A stretch of DNA of 64,000 nt from Liolophura sinensis (taxonomy: Eukaryota; Mollusca; Polyplacophora; Chitonida; Chitonidae): NCBI RefSeq assembly GCF_032854445.1, contig NC_088295.1, positions 79,638,028-79,702,027 of the forward strand, given 5' to 3'. Each line of letters begins with the position of its first letter. Position 1 is the stretch's first letter. The notes under the pieces were generated by a model, which did no database searches, had not been told where the DNA came from, and saw only the letters and a list, made by a program, of their open reading frames with translations. Positions 52,776 through 64,000 of the stretch are shown here, piece by piece. Both the position numbers and the translations under genes were made by a program.

Positions 52776-53865
52776 TGATTTGAGGTATGCTTCATTTCTC
52801 CTATAAATAGTCCAACTGGTTTCCCACATTCACCATTTACTCACCGAATGGTTTTGCTGATAAGAACTGTATCTATTTCCTCTTATGCCAACGTGCTCTG
52901 TCTTTTACGGCTTTGATATGGCGAGTTCTTCTTTTTGGGGGGGTATACAAGTATCTATGAGCCTTAAACACATTGTAAACAAATACTCAAGGCCACTGAT
53001 GGCCAAAAAAAAAAACCCAGACCGAAAATTCATAGTGAGTAATAAGCCAGGAGTTTTTAACTCGTCTTCTGAATTCAGACGATTGTTCTTTGCATCCACT
53101 AATGGAAGGCCAGTGACGACTTTTTTCTATGAGGGTTGTGGCAGTACTTAAACCCGCTTAATCGGGGCAAATTGAGCCAAGAAAAGGGCATGTTTTATTC
53201 ATAATCCAATCGAGTCTTTTTACATTACTTTTTCATTGGGAAACGGAGCGAGCAAGCTGTAAAAGAATAGCCCGTCTAGCAGATCTGCCAACACCTACAG
53301 CGATTCTGCCTGATTGCTGACTACAAATGCACTGTCGGCAATTTCCAGAGAAGAATCATCGGCGGTCGAGAGAGGGCACAAAAGATTTATCCCACTTTAT
53401 GACAGTGGTCTGCTAGTGAGCGCTGCATACACGGCCGGCCTACGGCGGGAAACCCGCGGTGACGTAAATCGAAAGCAACAAAGACAGATGAGAGAGCGCA
53501 AACAGAGATCATGTCTTTTTGTAGACGTGGCTAAATTAGCAATTAGGGGCCAGTCTGCTGTGTTTGACCAGGGTAGAGTTTGACCTTCACAAAAACACAA
53601 CCTATAAACCAACACCACACGACTTCCAACAGAAGTCACTAAGATTTGCCAAAGTGATGAGGAAAATGTGGTTGACCCAAAAACAAAGCGGTAGACAGAA
53701 ATTAACCCCAAAAGTTGTTCCACTGCAAAATTTTGACCTAATGAAGAGCTAAGCGTCTCGTCTTAAATTAAACTCACTAGCTCATGAATGATGTCATGGC
53801 TCCTGTTTTCACTTTACGACACGGCCTTTAAATTGAGGCGTTCCGAAAACATTTATTTAATTTTG
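52776..53865. other. Intergenic, no gene recognised
   Basis: Several short frames (52885-53151, 53314-53583, 53564-53752) of unknown nature. They may be old transposon sequence, but I recognise no family. Confidence 0.45.
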
Positions 53866-53869
53866 TGCG

Positions 53870-54040
53870 GATTGTCACTTGTGTGTGGTTAGTCTCTTGT
53901 GTGTGGTCAGTTACTTGTGTGCGGTCTATTACTTTTGCGTGGTCAGTTACTTGTGTGGGGTCAGTTACTTGTGTTGGGTCAGTTACTTGTGTGCGGTCAG
54001 TTACTTGTATGCGGTCAGTTACTTGTGTGTGGTCGGGAAC
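53870..54040. repeat. 18-bp minisatellite
   Basis: Roughly nine copies of AGTTACTTGTGTGCGGTC, with substitutions mainly in the GTGTG part. Confidence 0.9.
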
Positions 54041-55281
54041 ATACAGTCAGTTACAAGCGTGTTGTCGTGGTTTTCCAAACACTGTTCGTAATTCTACTCT
54101 AATTAGTTTATATAAGCTTTATTCTAGCTCGAGAAGAACGCTAACAACTACTCGTACAGTATTTGTAAATGAATATTGCGCACAGGTACCTGAAACCATA
54201 GTTTTTGATTAACAACAAAACGGTGCGAATGCAAAATGTTTTGTAGGCGTCAATTAAAAATATGTCGACCGTTTGTCTCTTTACAGTGTCTCGGTTTGTG
54301 GTTAGAACCACGGATTGATGCATTAAAACCGCCAAGGTACAGAGAATGTTTTGAAAACAATATCAGAGCCACAGAGTTTTAAAAAATGCAAGTCGAAATG
54401 CAGATATTCAACATAGTAGCTGGTATAAGAATGTTACAATTCGACAGTTAATCGTATCATATGGTGTCAATTAAAATGCAGTGAAATACGGTATCCCCCA
54501 TGTTATCCACCAAATGTGAATCCGCTATCACATCGGCCAGTTGAGAACGTATTCCGCACATGTGCAAATGGCTTAAGTACGTGAGCTCTGTGCTCTAACG
54601 GTACACAGAGGTTAGCTTATCTGTCCTAACCGATACTGGACCAGTAACGTCCATCCGTGAGGCATTACCTCAAACGACAGCTTTCGCTTAAGTTATAAGC
54701 CTTACACAAGTTTCTATATTTCTTCCTCTGACAGAGTTCTTTTTATCAATGTATAACTCTGAACAAAGACAATTTACATGAAGATGGTGCAAGCATATAG
54801 GGTGAATATTTACCACTCATTTCCCCCAACTTCTGGTTCGAAAAAATATTATTACCATGGAGATATGCTCTTCAGATAAGTCCACTACATTAAATATGAA
54901 TAACATTCGTATAGCTATAGAAACTTTAGATAATATTTAATCTTCATGTTAGTCCATTTTATTAATTTTCAAATAGCATTGAAATTTAATTCTCGGATGA
55001 TTGTTTACAAGAAAAGTTACACAAAAAGAATTTGGTTTAATATAATACTAAAGCAGTTTGTACATGTGAGATTTAACCAATCTTTAGCTTTAAATTTCTG
55101 TTTTTTGTGTTAATTTTTCGATTTTGATTTTAATATTTACTTCTACATTATGAAAAAAGTAAGAACATCTGAAAACGTGAACGTTGTTTTAAAAGTCTTT
55201 TAGCAGTCGTTTTAGATAATATTTAAAGCATACATGATAAGGAATATTCTTGCAAATTTTCATTCCAATTATACCAAAGAG

Positions 55282-55285
<4 letters not shown>

Positions 55286-55366
<81 letters not shown>
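55286..55366. repeat. (TA)n microsatellite, about 80 bp
   Basis: Pure TA dinucleotides in the upstream region of engrailed. Confidence 0.97.
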
Positions 55367-55369
<3 letters not shown>

Positions 55370-55792
55370 TTTGGGCTACATATCAGTCATACATACCAAA
55401 TGCCACAAATCCATGATAACACCATAGCTTATATCATATTCATATCTAAGTAAATGCGATACATTTACGACAATTATTTATCCAAACTAGGCTTTCGGAT
55501 ATGAGATCATAGATAAAGTAAGACAAGTGCTCTACACAGTGCACCACGTGTTCGTGACATCTGCATATCGGTCTGTCAGTTTTGGAGTAGAAATGGTACT
55601 AAATATACAAAATGAAGACATTAAAATGCAATATTTAATGAACTCCACCCGAAGTAAAATCGCCTCCAGCGAGAAGCGCTGTAATATACATGTTTACAAC
55701 CAGTATAGCTGCAGAAACACATCGTTTGTATACATCAGCCTGGTAAAAACTATTTGGTCAGTTCGAACTGCGATGTTTTATTTCTAGTTTTA

Positions 55793-55960
55793 GGTACCTT
55801 GGGGTTCCGCTCCACAGAGACTGCACTGATCGCCCCGTGACCCCAGGGGATATAAGACCTGCCCGAAATGAGCGGTCCGCTATCCCCGGGGCCTTGCAGT
55901 CAGTCATCTTCTATCACCGGGCTAGACACAGGGAATCCAGCCCCCTCTCAACCGTGTAAT
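55793..55960 (+). promoter_or_regulatory. GC-rich block upstream of engrailed with a TATA-like core
   Basis: A short stretch much richer in G and C than its surroundings, about 0.8-0.95 kb before the engrailed start codon. It contains GGGGATATAAGACC and the partly palindromic CCCCGGGGCC. It could be a core promoter with a long leader or a conserved enhancer. The call rests on composition and motif only. A second GC-rich stretch (about 56430-56740) directly precedes the start codon. Confidence 0.35.
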
Positions 55961-56011
55961 CGTCTTCAGGAAGAAAAGGTTCACCAGCAACACTTACAGC
56001 TATACACTTAA

Positions 56012-56087
56012 ATTAATTATGAAATGATGAAAAAAGTGTGCAAGCCCAAATTAATTATGAAATGATGAAAAAAGTGTGCAAGTGGTA
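56012..56087. repeat. Two-copy direct repeat upstream of engrailed
   Basis: AAATTAATTATGAAATGATG followed by AAAAAAGTGTGCAAG occurs twice in succession, about 38 bp apart. Each copy contains a TTAATTAT homeodomain-type core. Confidence 0.85.
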
Positions 56088-56748
56088 ACCTGGTATGCTG
56101 GAGAAATAATATATGTTCAACTGGCATTAAGTCAGTCAGCGTCAAGTTCAGATATACGATGAACGATCACAACATAGGCGATGGTTATGCTTAATCTCTT
56201 CATGTTTTTTTTCCTAGGCTAGGTTATCTCTCAAGAAAGTTTCGCTCAATGCAAAACATGGTTTGTTTCGGTAGAATATAGCATGCACTAGTTGAGAAGC
56301 GTCCGGTGATATATGATCCCCTGATTAATGCTGGTTAACCATCTTTTCGGGTGTTTTCTGACCCGCAGGTAGCGTGAGTTTCTATAATCGCTAAGAGTTG
56401 AGCACACGTCCTGATTAGCCTGTGGTTAATCGTCTAACGCCGGCCTATGACAGCGGTTACACGCCAGGCGACTCGCCAGGCCACACTGATGGACAGTAAT
56501 TAGCCACACACCCGCTCGCCCTCCGCCTCTAACAATACCAGTCATTGGTCGGAGGCGGGTGACGTCACACACGGTGGCCCCCGCCCACAGTATGCACGCG
56601 AGCAACGTTCTAATATGAAGAGTTCATCTCCAGACAAGCACACGTTCTCTTGTTCTGCTGTGCGTAACGATACTGTGACAGATCTAGGTTCTCCCCGGCG
56701 GGGTCACTACACGCAGCCTGCAAAGACGGTCTGGCGAAAGCCCTCGTG

Positions 56749-57450
56749 ATGTCCGTAACGGAGAGAGACACTGGGGTCCTCACGCCCGAGTCAGGGGACG
56801 ACTTCACGGAGAGACCCCCGAAATGTGACAGCCGTGAAAACATGCAGACTGACACTTGTCGACTGCGAACTACACCCGAGCCTTCTGCTATAAAGCTGGA
56901 ACAACCAAGTCCTCAACCAGCCGTTGATGTGCACATGGGCATGAGGTTTACTAACTTTTTCATTGACGAGATTCTCAAACCTCACTTTGGAAAGGGAGAT
57001 TCCTATCAAGACTCCCCTTTCACAAGTACTCTGAAATCGGAATGCAGTCTTCTGACGCAAAAGTTTTCCGGAATTATACACAGACCTATTCCCACTTTTA
57101 CACAAACCCAACAAACAAACTCGGTACAGTCTACGGCGTTAGATCTGCGCAGAGATCGCCAGATTAAAAAAGACAAAACAAAAGTGGAGTGCACTGAGGC
57201 ATCCAACAGAAGCCCTTCTCAGTGCGTTCGACAGGAAAAGACTGGGTCTCCCGTAGACATACTGCAGCCGTCGGTAGGAGAGACCGCACCCCGATCCCCG
57301 AGTCCCACATCCTCAGTCTCCTCATCCAGCACTTCCCTGAGTCGTCGCTCGTGTCACCCCAGGGGGGCCAGGTTGGAGAAAATGGTAAACCTAACTTACT
57401 GTGGCCGGCGTGGGTGTACTGTACTCGCTACTCAGACAGGCCATCTTCAG
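56749..57450 (+). CDS. en: Engrailed homeobox protein, exon 1 (contains a frame break)
   Basis: N-terminal exon of the engrailed homeodomain transcription factor, a nuclear repressor in segment, neural and (in molluscs) shell-field patterning. The start is the first ATG after an in-frame TAA at 56665. Residues about 66-81 form EH1 (core [12 protein letters not shown]), the Groucho-binding repression motif. A Ser-rich stretch ([12 protein letters not shown]) follows. EH2/EH3 ([19 protein letters not shown]), which contacts Pbx/Exd cofactors, lies in the other frame (codons starting at positions divisible by 3), so the frame changes somewhere around 57335-57365. Both exons together give 1028 nt, one short of a multiple of 3, which fits one missing base (or two extra). 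Donor G|GTGAGT after PSSG is the classical engrailed intron site. An assembly error or a real lesion are both possible. Confidence 0.88.
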
Positions 57451-59294
57451 GTGAGTGCTCTATCTACATGTGTGTTACAGATGATATGAATGTTATGAAG
57501 ATTTGAAGTGTTTCCAAAACATTGAAATTTGCTGCAAAAACTGAAAGGAGAGGTAGGACGGTGCCAACGTAATACAGCCCAGTTGTTCTCTGTATCAAAT
57601 TTAAGAGTTCGCAACACATCAGTATCAATATAAAAAGTCGAAACTTAAAATATGTAAATGTTGGTAAAAGGACACACCTCCCTTGCAGTTCCTTTGCGCA
57701 ATAGTAACATTTACCTTTAATCTGCTAAACAAAGTTATCTTCATTTACTGAATGCCAATAATGATCTCTAGTTATATACTACTAAAAGATGTTTGTATTC
57801 CAGCTGGTAATCTAAATACAAAATATTAGTACAGCATAAATCGAGTAAATTCAATTCAAAGTTATTTGATAATAAACATATTACATTAAAGAATATACAT
57901 GTGCTCGTGTTAATACATTGGAAAAAGGAGGAAGTCTATGTACATGAATAGCTAAAATTACACACTACACCGGACAACAAATACACAGGGAAATGGCAAT
58001 AAAACAGTTATTGATAGATTATAATATTTTTAACTTGTTGATAATTATACGTACGTAAATCATGGAAGTGTATATCTTTGGAATAGGCTGAGTATAGTCA
58101 GACAAAAATTGTGGAGAATTACAGCGAATCCCTACAAATTTACGTTTGTTATCGTTATGTACTATGACTAGTGTCATTATTACTATATTTATTTTATATT
58201 TAAGTGATAATTTCATATTTCTAAATACGCTTTTTTCTCCAAACCTTATGCATTTTTCTATAACCTTTCCCCTTAAACACAAATATTCCACATAAAAAAT
58301 ACCATGGTTGTTGTAGCATATGAGTCTCTGTAACTTTATAGTTACAAGAAAAACGAGACATAAACATTTGTACACTATTATCCAAGTTTATCCTCGGTTA
58401 TTCTTGCATTGAATAGCATAGACAAAGTTTTAAGTCAATGGGTACTGTGAAAAACGGACGTCCTGAACTTCCGAATTAATTTGTTTTGAATTTACCGTTT
58501 AAATCACATAGAATTTGACATGCAGGAGTTGAACATCAACAGAAAATCAACGATGTAGTATTATCAATTATAAATGAAAACTGAGATAGCATACAAGATA
58601 ACATTTAAGTCGCGTATTTCGTTGAACAGATGTACTTTCCGGGTGATGCGTACAGCGTCTTTGAGCTCGAGGCTTACGCATGCCTTACCTGGGGGATAAT
58701 TCATGTTTATTTTAGTGAACTTGCGTATGAAATAGCAGCCTATTGTTTGCTTCAGTTCACAATTACCTCTGAGAAGACAATTCTCTCAATCTTTTATTCA
58801 CGTGTGTAAATTCTTTTAACTGCTGCCTTTAAGTACAAAAACTGAGCGTGGCATTGCCCTTATGCCTGTTTCATCCCCTAATCCCCTAAAGATGTCTTTC
58901 GTGATTGTAAAGGTAGTTCCTAAATTTTGCTTCTTGCCCAAATGTACTTAAACTTCACATTAAACGTTTAAAGCTGGATTAAATCATTTATGCAGAATAA
59001 TTCGCATTTTAAGACTTTAGCCTGAGAGCATGAAGACATCCGTCAGCTGGGTTAAGTTAAGGTAGTGCGTGCTGACAGTAGAACGATGCTGGCCCCTTGG
59101 GCCTCGTGTCTCCGCTCCCGTACCCACACTCGACACAAACACTCATGCTAATTAGCGCAATAGTAATTAAGACGTTTTTAACAGGCTACACTTTTTTCTT
59201 TAGAAAGTAAAATTATCATAATCACCGTATAAAGATAAAATGTAAAGCACACTTGATGTATTTCGCATAATTATTTGTTATCGTTTGACAACAG
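57451..59294. other. Engrailed intron
   Basis: A 1.84-kb intron at the conserved EH3 position. Mostly AT-rich, except a GC-richer block at about 59040-59130 followed by clustered TAATTA-type homeodomain sites at 59148-59172. Confidence 0.85.
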
Positions 59295-59620
59295 GTCCCC
59301 GGTCACGTAGAAACAGACGCCAGGATAAAGTAGTTCAGGAGAAGAGGCCTAGAACGGCGTTCAGCGCCAGTCAGTTAGACAGGCTGAAGAATGAGTTTGA
59401 ACAGTCCAGGTACCTTACCGAGTCCAAAAGGCAAGACTTGGCCAGAGAACTGAATTTGAATGAATCCCAAATAAAAATCTGGTTTCAAAACAAGCGCGCC
59501 AAATTAAAGAAGGCAACTGGTGTCAGAAACGGTTTAGCGTTACATCTGATGGCACAGGGACTGTATAACCACTCTACGTCAGGCAAACGAGAAGAAGAGG
59601 AGATAGACGTTGAGAGCTGA
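59295..59620 (+). CDS. en: Engrailed homeobox protein, exon 2 (homeodomain and EH5)
   Basis: Second coding exon, joined to exon 1 across a 1844-nt intron (acceptor ACAACAG). It opens with GPRSRR, completing EH3. The homeodomain begins [16 protein letters not shown] and contains the recognition helix [15 protein letters not shown] with Gln50 typical of engrailed. EH5 ([15 protein letters not shown]) follows directly, then an acidic tail ([10 protein letters not shown]) and TGA. These signatures exclude other homeobox classes. The homeodomain has non-consensus positions relative to arthropod and vertebrate proteins, as expected for a lophotrochozoan. No frame problem is seen in this exon. Confidence 0.97.
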
Positions 59621-60353
59621 ACTCCGGGGAGTCCAGCGTAGTGATATCAGCACGGCGTGCGAAGCGCCTGACCAGTTGGATGCTGGATGCCGTAGCCACC
59701 CCAGAGGTTTTCTACACGACGCGGCAGACAGTGCCCCATAGCCCGGGATCCTTTTCCTCAACCATCAGGGGTCCGGCAGTGACACCTCATGTAACAGCAT
59801 AACAGACGAGAAAGTTTATATCGCTGACAAACTTGCCTGAAACATTGTCTACGTACGTCTGATGAGCGAATGTAAACGATACGTCAGGACTCAGTCACTG
59901 GTGGAACTGACATGTCAGATATCGGCTACCCTCCTCAGCATGCTAAACGATGCTTAATTGTATTATGTTAAGGATATACCACCGAGGCTGTCTCCCACTG
60001 TTATAATTGTTCAACAACTCTCCCTGTGGAAACTCTTTTTTTCCTATACCCTATACATTGAGCTATGGGTGACATTTAAATTAATCAAGTCACCCCGATT
60101 TTAGGGACGTACTGAAAAGATTAGCTCTCAGCTTAAATGCTTGCTGTGTTGGCTGTCAGACATTTATGTATGGGCAGATGAAAAATGGAAAATTTTATGA
60201 TGAACGCTAACAATTTCATCGTGACATACTCGCAAACAATGACAAGATTGTTGACCTAGCTGGGTTGTAAATACATCGATTTATTCACATAATGTTTGCA
60301 CAAATCACTTTTAACTGTTTTGTATCAAAATTGGCCATGTCAACTGGCACTGG

Positions 60354-60359
60354 AATAAA
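60354..60359 (+). terminator. Candidate poly(A) signal of engrailed
   Basis: The first AATAAA I find after the engrailed stop, about 735 nt downstream. It implies a long 3' UTR if used. Confidence 0.3.
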
Positions 60360-61517
60360 ATGCACATTATTTATATTAAACAAAAGCGTGTGTGTACAGA
60401 TGCTCCAAAACATTTATTACGACCCATTTATTACATTGACAACCGTGCCTTTTTTTCTTACAACTGTTTCACACGCAGATGTTTTATTATTTTAGTGGTG
60501 GATGAAGTGGACGTTGTTTTCCAGGTGTTGTCTAAGATTTAAGGTAGATTAAGATAGTTTAAGAAGTCTAATCATCCATTGCTCAAGAAAACACTGACCA
60601 ATTTGATTGGTCGTTAGACGCATTTATGCGGCAAAACAGATTCTGGCATTTAGCTGAACTTTGACAGAATCTGACAAGTCTAAAACTGGTACCATTCATT
60701 GATTGTTCAGTCTATAATTCGATCTTATAATCAGCAGGATTGAAAGAAAATAATGCCTTTAAGATAGTTTACATGTCAAATGGATATTTGCCATGGCGTA
60801 TATCCTCAGGGTTGAGGTGAAGAAGACGGTTTCCGTGTATCTTGTCAAACTTCAGTGACAAGTGAGTGAATATTTACATACCTGGGGGCCGGAAGTGGTC
60901 CCAACACGATGAACTGCAGATTACAGGTGTAGCCTGGAGACCACGCACTTTCGATGACACCAACAAAATTGACAAGGCAAAAATCTGTGCATGTGTTTTA
61001 TAACAGTGACCGCCAAAAGAACACGCCCGCATCGATGTTGTGGGAATTTTGACCAAATTTTATCTGTTGAATTTTTAATGAAATTAGTGACATGTAACAA
61101 GATTGTACCGATTCATAGTTCCCATGCTCTGGCTGTCAAAATGGCACAGCGTTTCCTGTGTTAAAGGTTTCACAGTGGTATTTAAATATCTTTTCGGCTA
61201 GCTGTATATAGTGGCGTATGAATGTCATAATTGACGTTCATATCTCATAATTTATATTTCACTGCATATTGCACTGATCGCAATCTCGGAATGGCTGTTC
61301 GCCATCTCTTAAGCTACATGTCACATAGTACATAAAAAAAATCGTATTCGACTTATGAATGAGAATCCATTGTAAGTTGGCCGGACTTCATGTTATCGTT
61401 AACTGTGAAGGTGAAAGAGCTTGACTTTATAGTGTGACTAAGTACTATGCTCTTTCTATAGCTTCATCGTGAATCTAGTTAAGGATTAGTGTGCAGATCT
61501 ATTATTTATTCGTAATT
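60360..61517. other. Intergenic, no gene recognised
   Basis: Sequence past the engrailed 3' end with no identifiable gene or repeat. Confidence 0.5.
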
Positions 61518-61788
61518 GGGGGTCCTCCGTGGCGGAGCGGAGTTAGCACGCCAGCACGGCGCAATCACCCAGAAGCCTCCCACCAATGGGATCACTGTGA
61601 GTGCAAGTCCACCTCACGCTGGCTTCCTCTACGACCGTGCGTGAGAAGGTCTTGCAGCAACCTGCTGATGGTAGTTGGTTTCCCCCCGTCTCTGTCCGGT
61701 TTCCTCCCACCATAATGCTGGCTGCCTTCGTATTAGCGAAATATTTTTGAGTTCGACATAAAACACCATCCAAATAAATAAGATAAAT
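61518..61788 (+). mobile_element. Complete tRNA-derived SINE with (AATA)n tail
   Basis: Flanked by 14-bp target duplications ATTTATTCRTAATT (61504-61517 and 61789-61802, one mismatch). The head GGTCCTCCGTGGCGGAGCGG / AGTTAGCACGCC looks tRNA-like. The core holds AAGGTCTTGCAGCAACCTGC, TCCGGTTTCCTCCCACCATA, ATGCTGGCTGCC and AAATATTTTTGAG, then AAACACCATCCAAATAAATA. This is the only copy in the window with both its head and duplications, so it defines the family. Confidence 0.88.
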
Positions 61789-61802
61789 ATTTATTCATAA
61801 TT

Positions 61803-64000
61803 ATCTACCCCTGTATATATTGTGAAATTGAGTTTAAATAATATTAAAAAAAGGTAATATGGCACTTAAAATGACTAGATAACTTTACACATATTTCCGG
61901 CAAACACTCGGTAGTGTCCGCCGAATTACGTCATAGCAGTCCAATCTTTAGGAGCTGTCAGAGCTTCGCCATTTAGGTCAGAGTTTAAAAGCTACAAGAG
62001 TGACAACAAGCATATCGCATTTCTCCACCAATGGTTTGCTGTTCTGCATACGGTTGTGAAAACAGGTCCCCAAATTAGTTGATCTGTGGCGGCGTACAGT
62101 TGGAAGGTTCCGATCTGCGATTGACTGAGGTAGTTTGACAGTGGTGTCTCATTTATTGATCGTAAAATGCCAATTAAATTTCCCCATAGCATGGAAAGAA
62201 ATAACTCCAATGGTAAATATTGTCCCTCTCCCCTCAACACCGCCATACCAAACCTCATGTTGTCTCTGTCAAAAGGAATTGACGAGAGTAAGCATCGGCA
62301 CCTGAGTAAAATCATTCACAGAAATGCGGTGCTGATCTTGGGTTTGAGAACACAAAAAACCTTCCTCACAATGCACACAAAAATCGCATGGGTTGACGAG
62401 AAAGCATACGCGTACATGTGTGCAATAATGCTTTAATTTATTAATTAACTTTAATTGTAGACCGTTCTCATGACTATTTCGCTTATGTATATACGATGGT
62501 GGTTAGGTTTACAGGTAGAAGAAAACGTCGAATAGCAGTGATTTATAGTGGCGGCCCAACAGGAATGAGCTAGAGTTCAACAAGCGAGCTTCTTGGTCTA
62601 GCACTTTATTCGTCTTTGCAGTATAACCTCTTACAAACAAACGGGACAGCAAAGGCCCATCTAGGCTATAATAAATTTTACGGAAAAATATACTTGCGGA
62701 TAATTAAGTTCACTTTTTGAGGCATACTGTATAGCACAATGTATATTTAACTGTATTAATGACATATAAGGAGGATAACTGTCAAAAGTATATACGGTTT
62801 TTCATGTCATGTTGTTCGTACAACGCGGTTATAGAAGATTCGGACACATTGTTACTTATTAATAGGACATAGACTTGGCTTGATATAATCGAACCTGAAA
62901 AATGAATTGCTCAGCGGTATACTTAACGTCAGGTTCGAGTTTTGATTTGGATTTTTTGCACTGACATATGGAAAGGATTTACATTGGCTTAAACACGTAC
63001 CTATGAGCATGCAGCTTTAGTAACTATTTATATAAGAAGTCTTGATAGAATATGGTCTAGACACAGTGTGGGAAAAATAATCATTTTTCACGAAGAATAT
63101 CTATGTTTTGATTATAAGTATCAACGGCATTTTAGAATAGCAAACACATAAGCAATTATTATTCGTCCCAGTTTGAACTTATTCTTCATTTTGCAATTTC
63201 ACTGCTCAAGCGCTGCTAAAGGACAAGGGCGATTTTACAGGTGTCCACAGAATAACAGAAATATATATATATACGTCACATTTGAGTTTTATCATTTTAA
63301 CTGTTAACTCCAAAATGGACGTTCATGTAGAAAAGAATTCAATACCAGATGAAGTAAAATATATGTAAATTTAGCAGTGTATATATGTAATGTTTTCTGT
63401 ACTCCATGACGTTGTGTAACAGTTAACGGTATATCCTTGGTCGGTTATACATACCAACATTTTTGGGATATTCAGGTGTAAGAAACAAAACCCACAGGAT
63501 TCTTTATACTATATCGTTGACACATTTTGTAAACGTTCCTTTCATTTGTTGTATCAGACAGAAAAAAGCTATGTTCTGAACGTTTATATCGAGTAATGTG
63601 GGTATCTACGTGTGACATGGAAGTGATTGTTTGGTATTATCACCCATCTTTAGTTATGCTGATTTTTATATGTACACAGCTCCCCGCCCTTTGTTTTATT
63701 CGTTATTCACCCCCCCCCCCCCACACGTCATATTATTGCTGTACTAATCACCCTATAAATACACGCTGTATGTTCCCTTTATTCTTAAATATGCAGAATG
63801 TCTCGGATTGAAACCTTTTGACATGCTAGTTTGTGTGTTATATATACCGACATTTGTTTTACCGGTATAGCTATGCGGCGAACACAGAAGTGGCAGATAC
63901 ATATCTCAGTAACGACATGAAAAAAATATTTGTTAAGATACACAATGCAGAGGAAATGGAGATCACTCGTCGCGTGGCGAAATCGTATGCATGAATTTAA
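61803..64000. other. Intergenic, no gene recognised
   Basis: AT-rich. A poly-C run at 63709-63722 is the only simple feature. Short frames carry no domain I recognise. Confidence 0.5.

Noticed and set aside
57222-57506. Separate small gene carrying the [11 protein letters not shown] motif
   Set aside because: It is the EH2/EH3 part of engrailed exon 1 seen in the second frame, ending at the conserved donor.

Overview
This is eukaryotic, intron-rich, AT-rich DNA crowded with microsatellites, minisatellites, SINEs and decayed transposons. An engrailed gene with all its homology regions, animal-type ACE genes, and tRNA-derived SINEs with (ACTC)n or (AATA)n tails point to a lophotrochozoan, most likely a mollusc. 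I cannot resolve the species.

Only three real protein-coding genes are recognised. Two are angiotensin-converting-enzyme-like (M2 family) metallopeptidase genes, head to tail on the minus strand. ACE-B (37911 down to 21188) is complete: 13 coding exon positions and about 644 residues. ACE-A (14826 down to 539) has its first 11 exons here and runs off the left edge. Every internal exon has the same length and phase in the two genes, so they are tandem duplicates. On the plus strand, engrailed (56749-57450 and 59295-59620) encodes EH1, EH2/EH3 and a homeodomain with EH5. The sequence carries a frame break between EH1 and EH2.

The main discovery is in ACE-B. The exon encoding the zinc-binding HEMGH motif is present twice in tandem (25074-24950 and 24819-24695). 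Both copies are intact, 125 nt long, and share splice phases. Because 125 is not a multiple of 3, including both would shift the frame, so they look like mutually exclusive exons. Four of their nine amino-acid differences fall on positions that separate the N and C domains of human somatic ACE: one exon carries the N-domain residues and the other the C-domain residues. Splicing could therefore give one single-domain gene two substrate specificities.

Layout by region: 1-539 is ACE-A intron with a 25-bp repeat; 539-14826 is ACE-A, with a 63-bp minisatellite in intron 9, a (TA)n tract in intron 2, and a 139-bp satellite split by a TTAA-flanked element in intron 1; 14.9-21.1 kb is the inter-ACE spacer with inverted-repeat elements and broken Ty3/gypsy pol; 21.2-37.9 kb is ACE-B, with SINEs in its introns and a 43-bp satellite in intron 1; 38-44 kb is the upstream region of ACE-B with a perfect hairpin and an approximately 4.6-kb array of 54-bp repeats; 44-55.8 kb is repeat-bearing intergenic DNA with no recognised gene; 55.8-60.4 kb is the engrailed locus; 60.4-64 kb is intergenic with one complete SINE.
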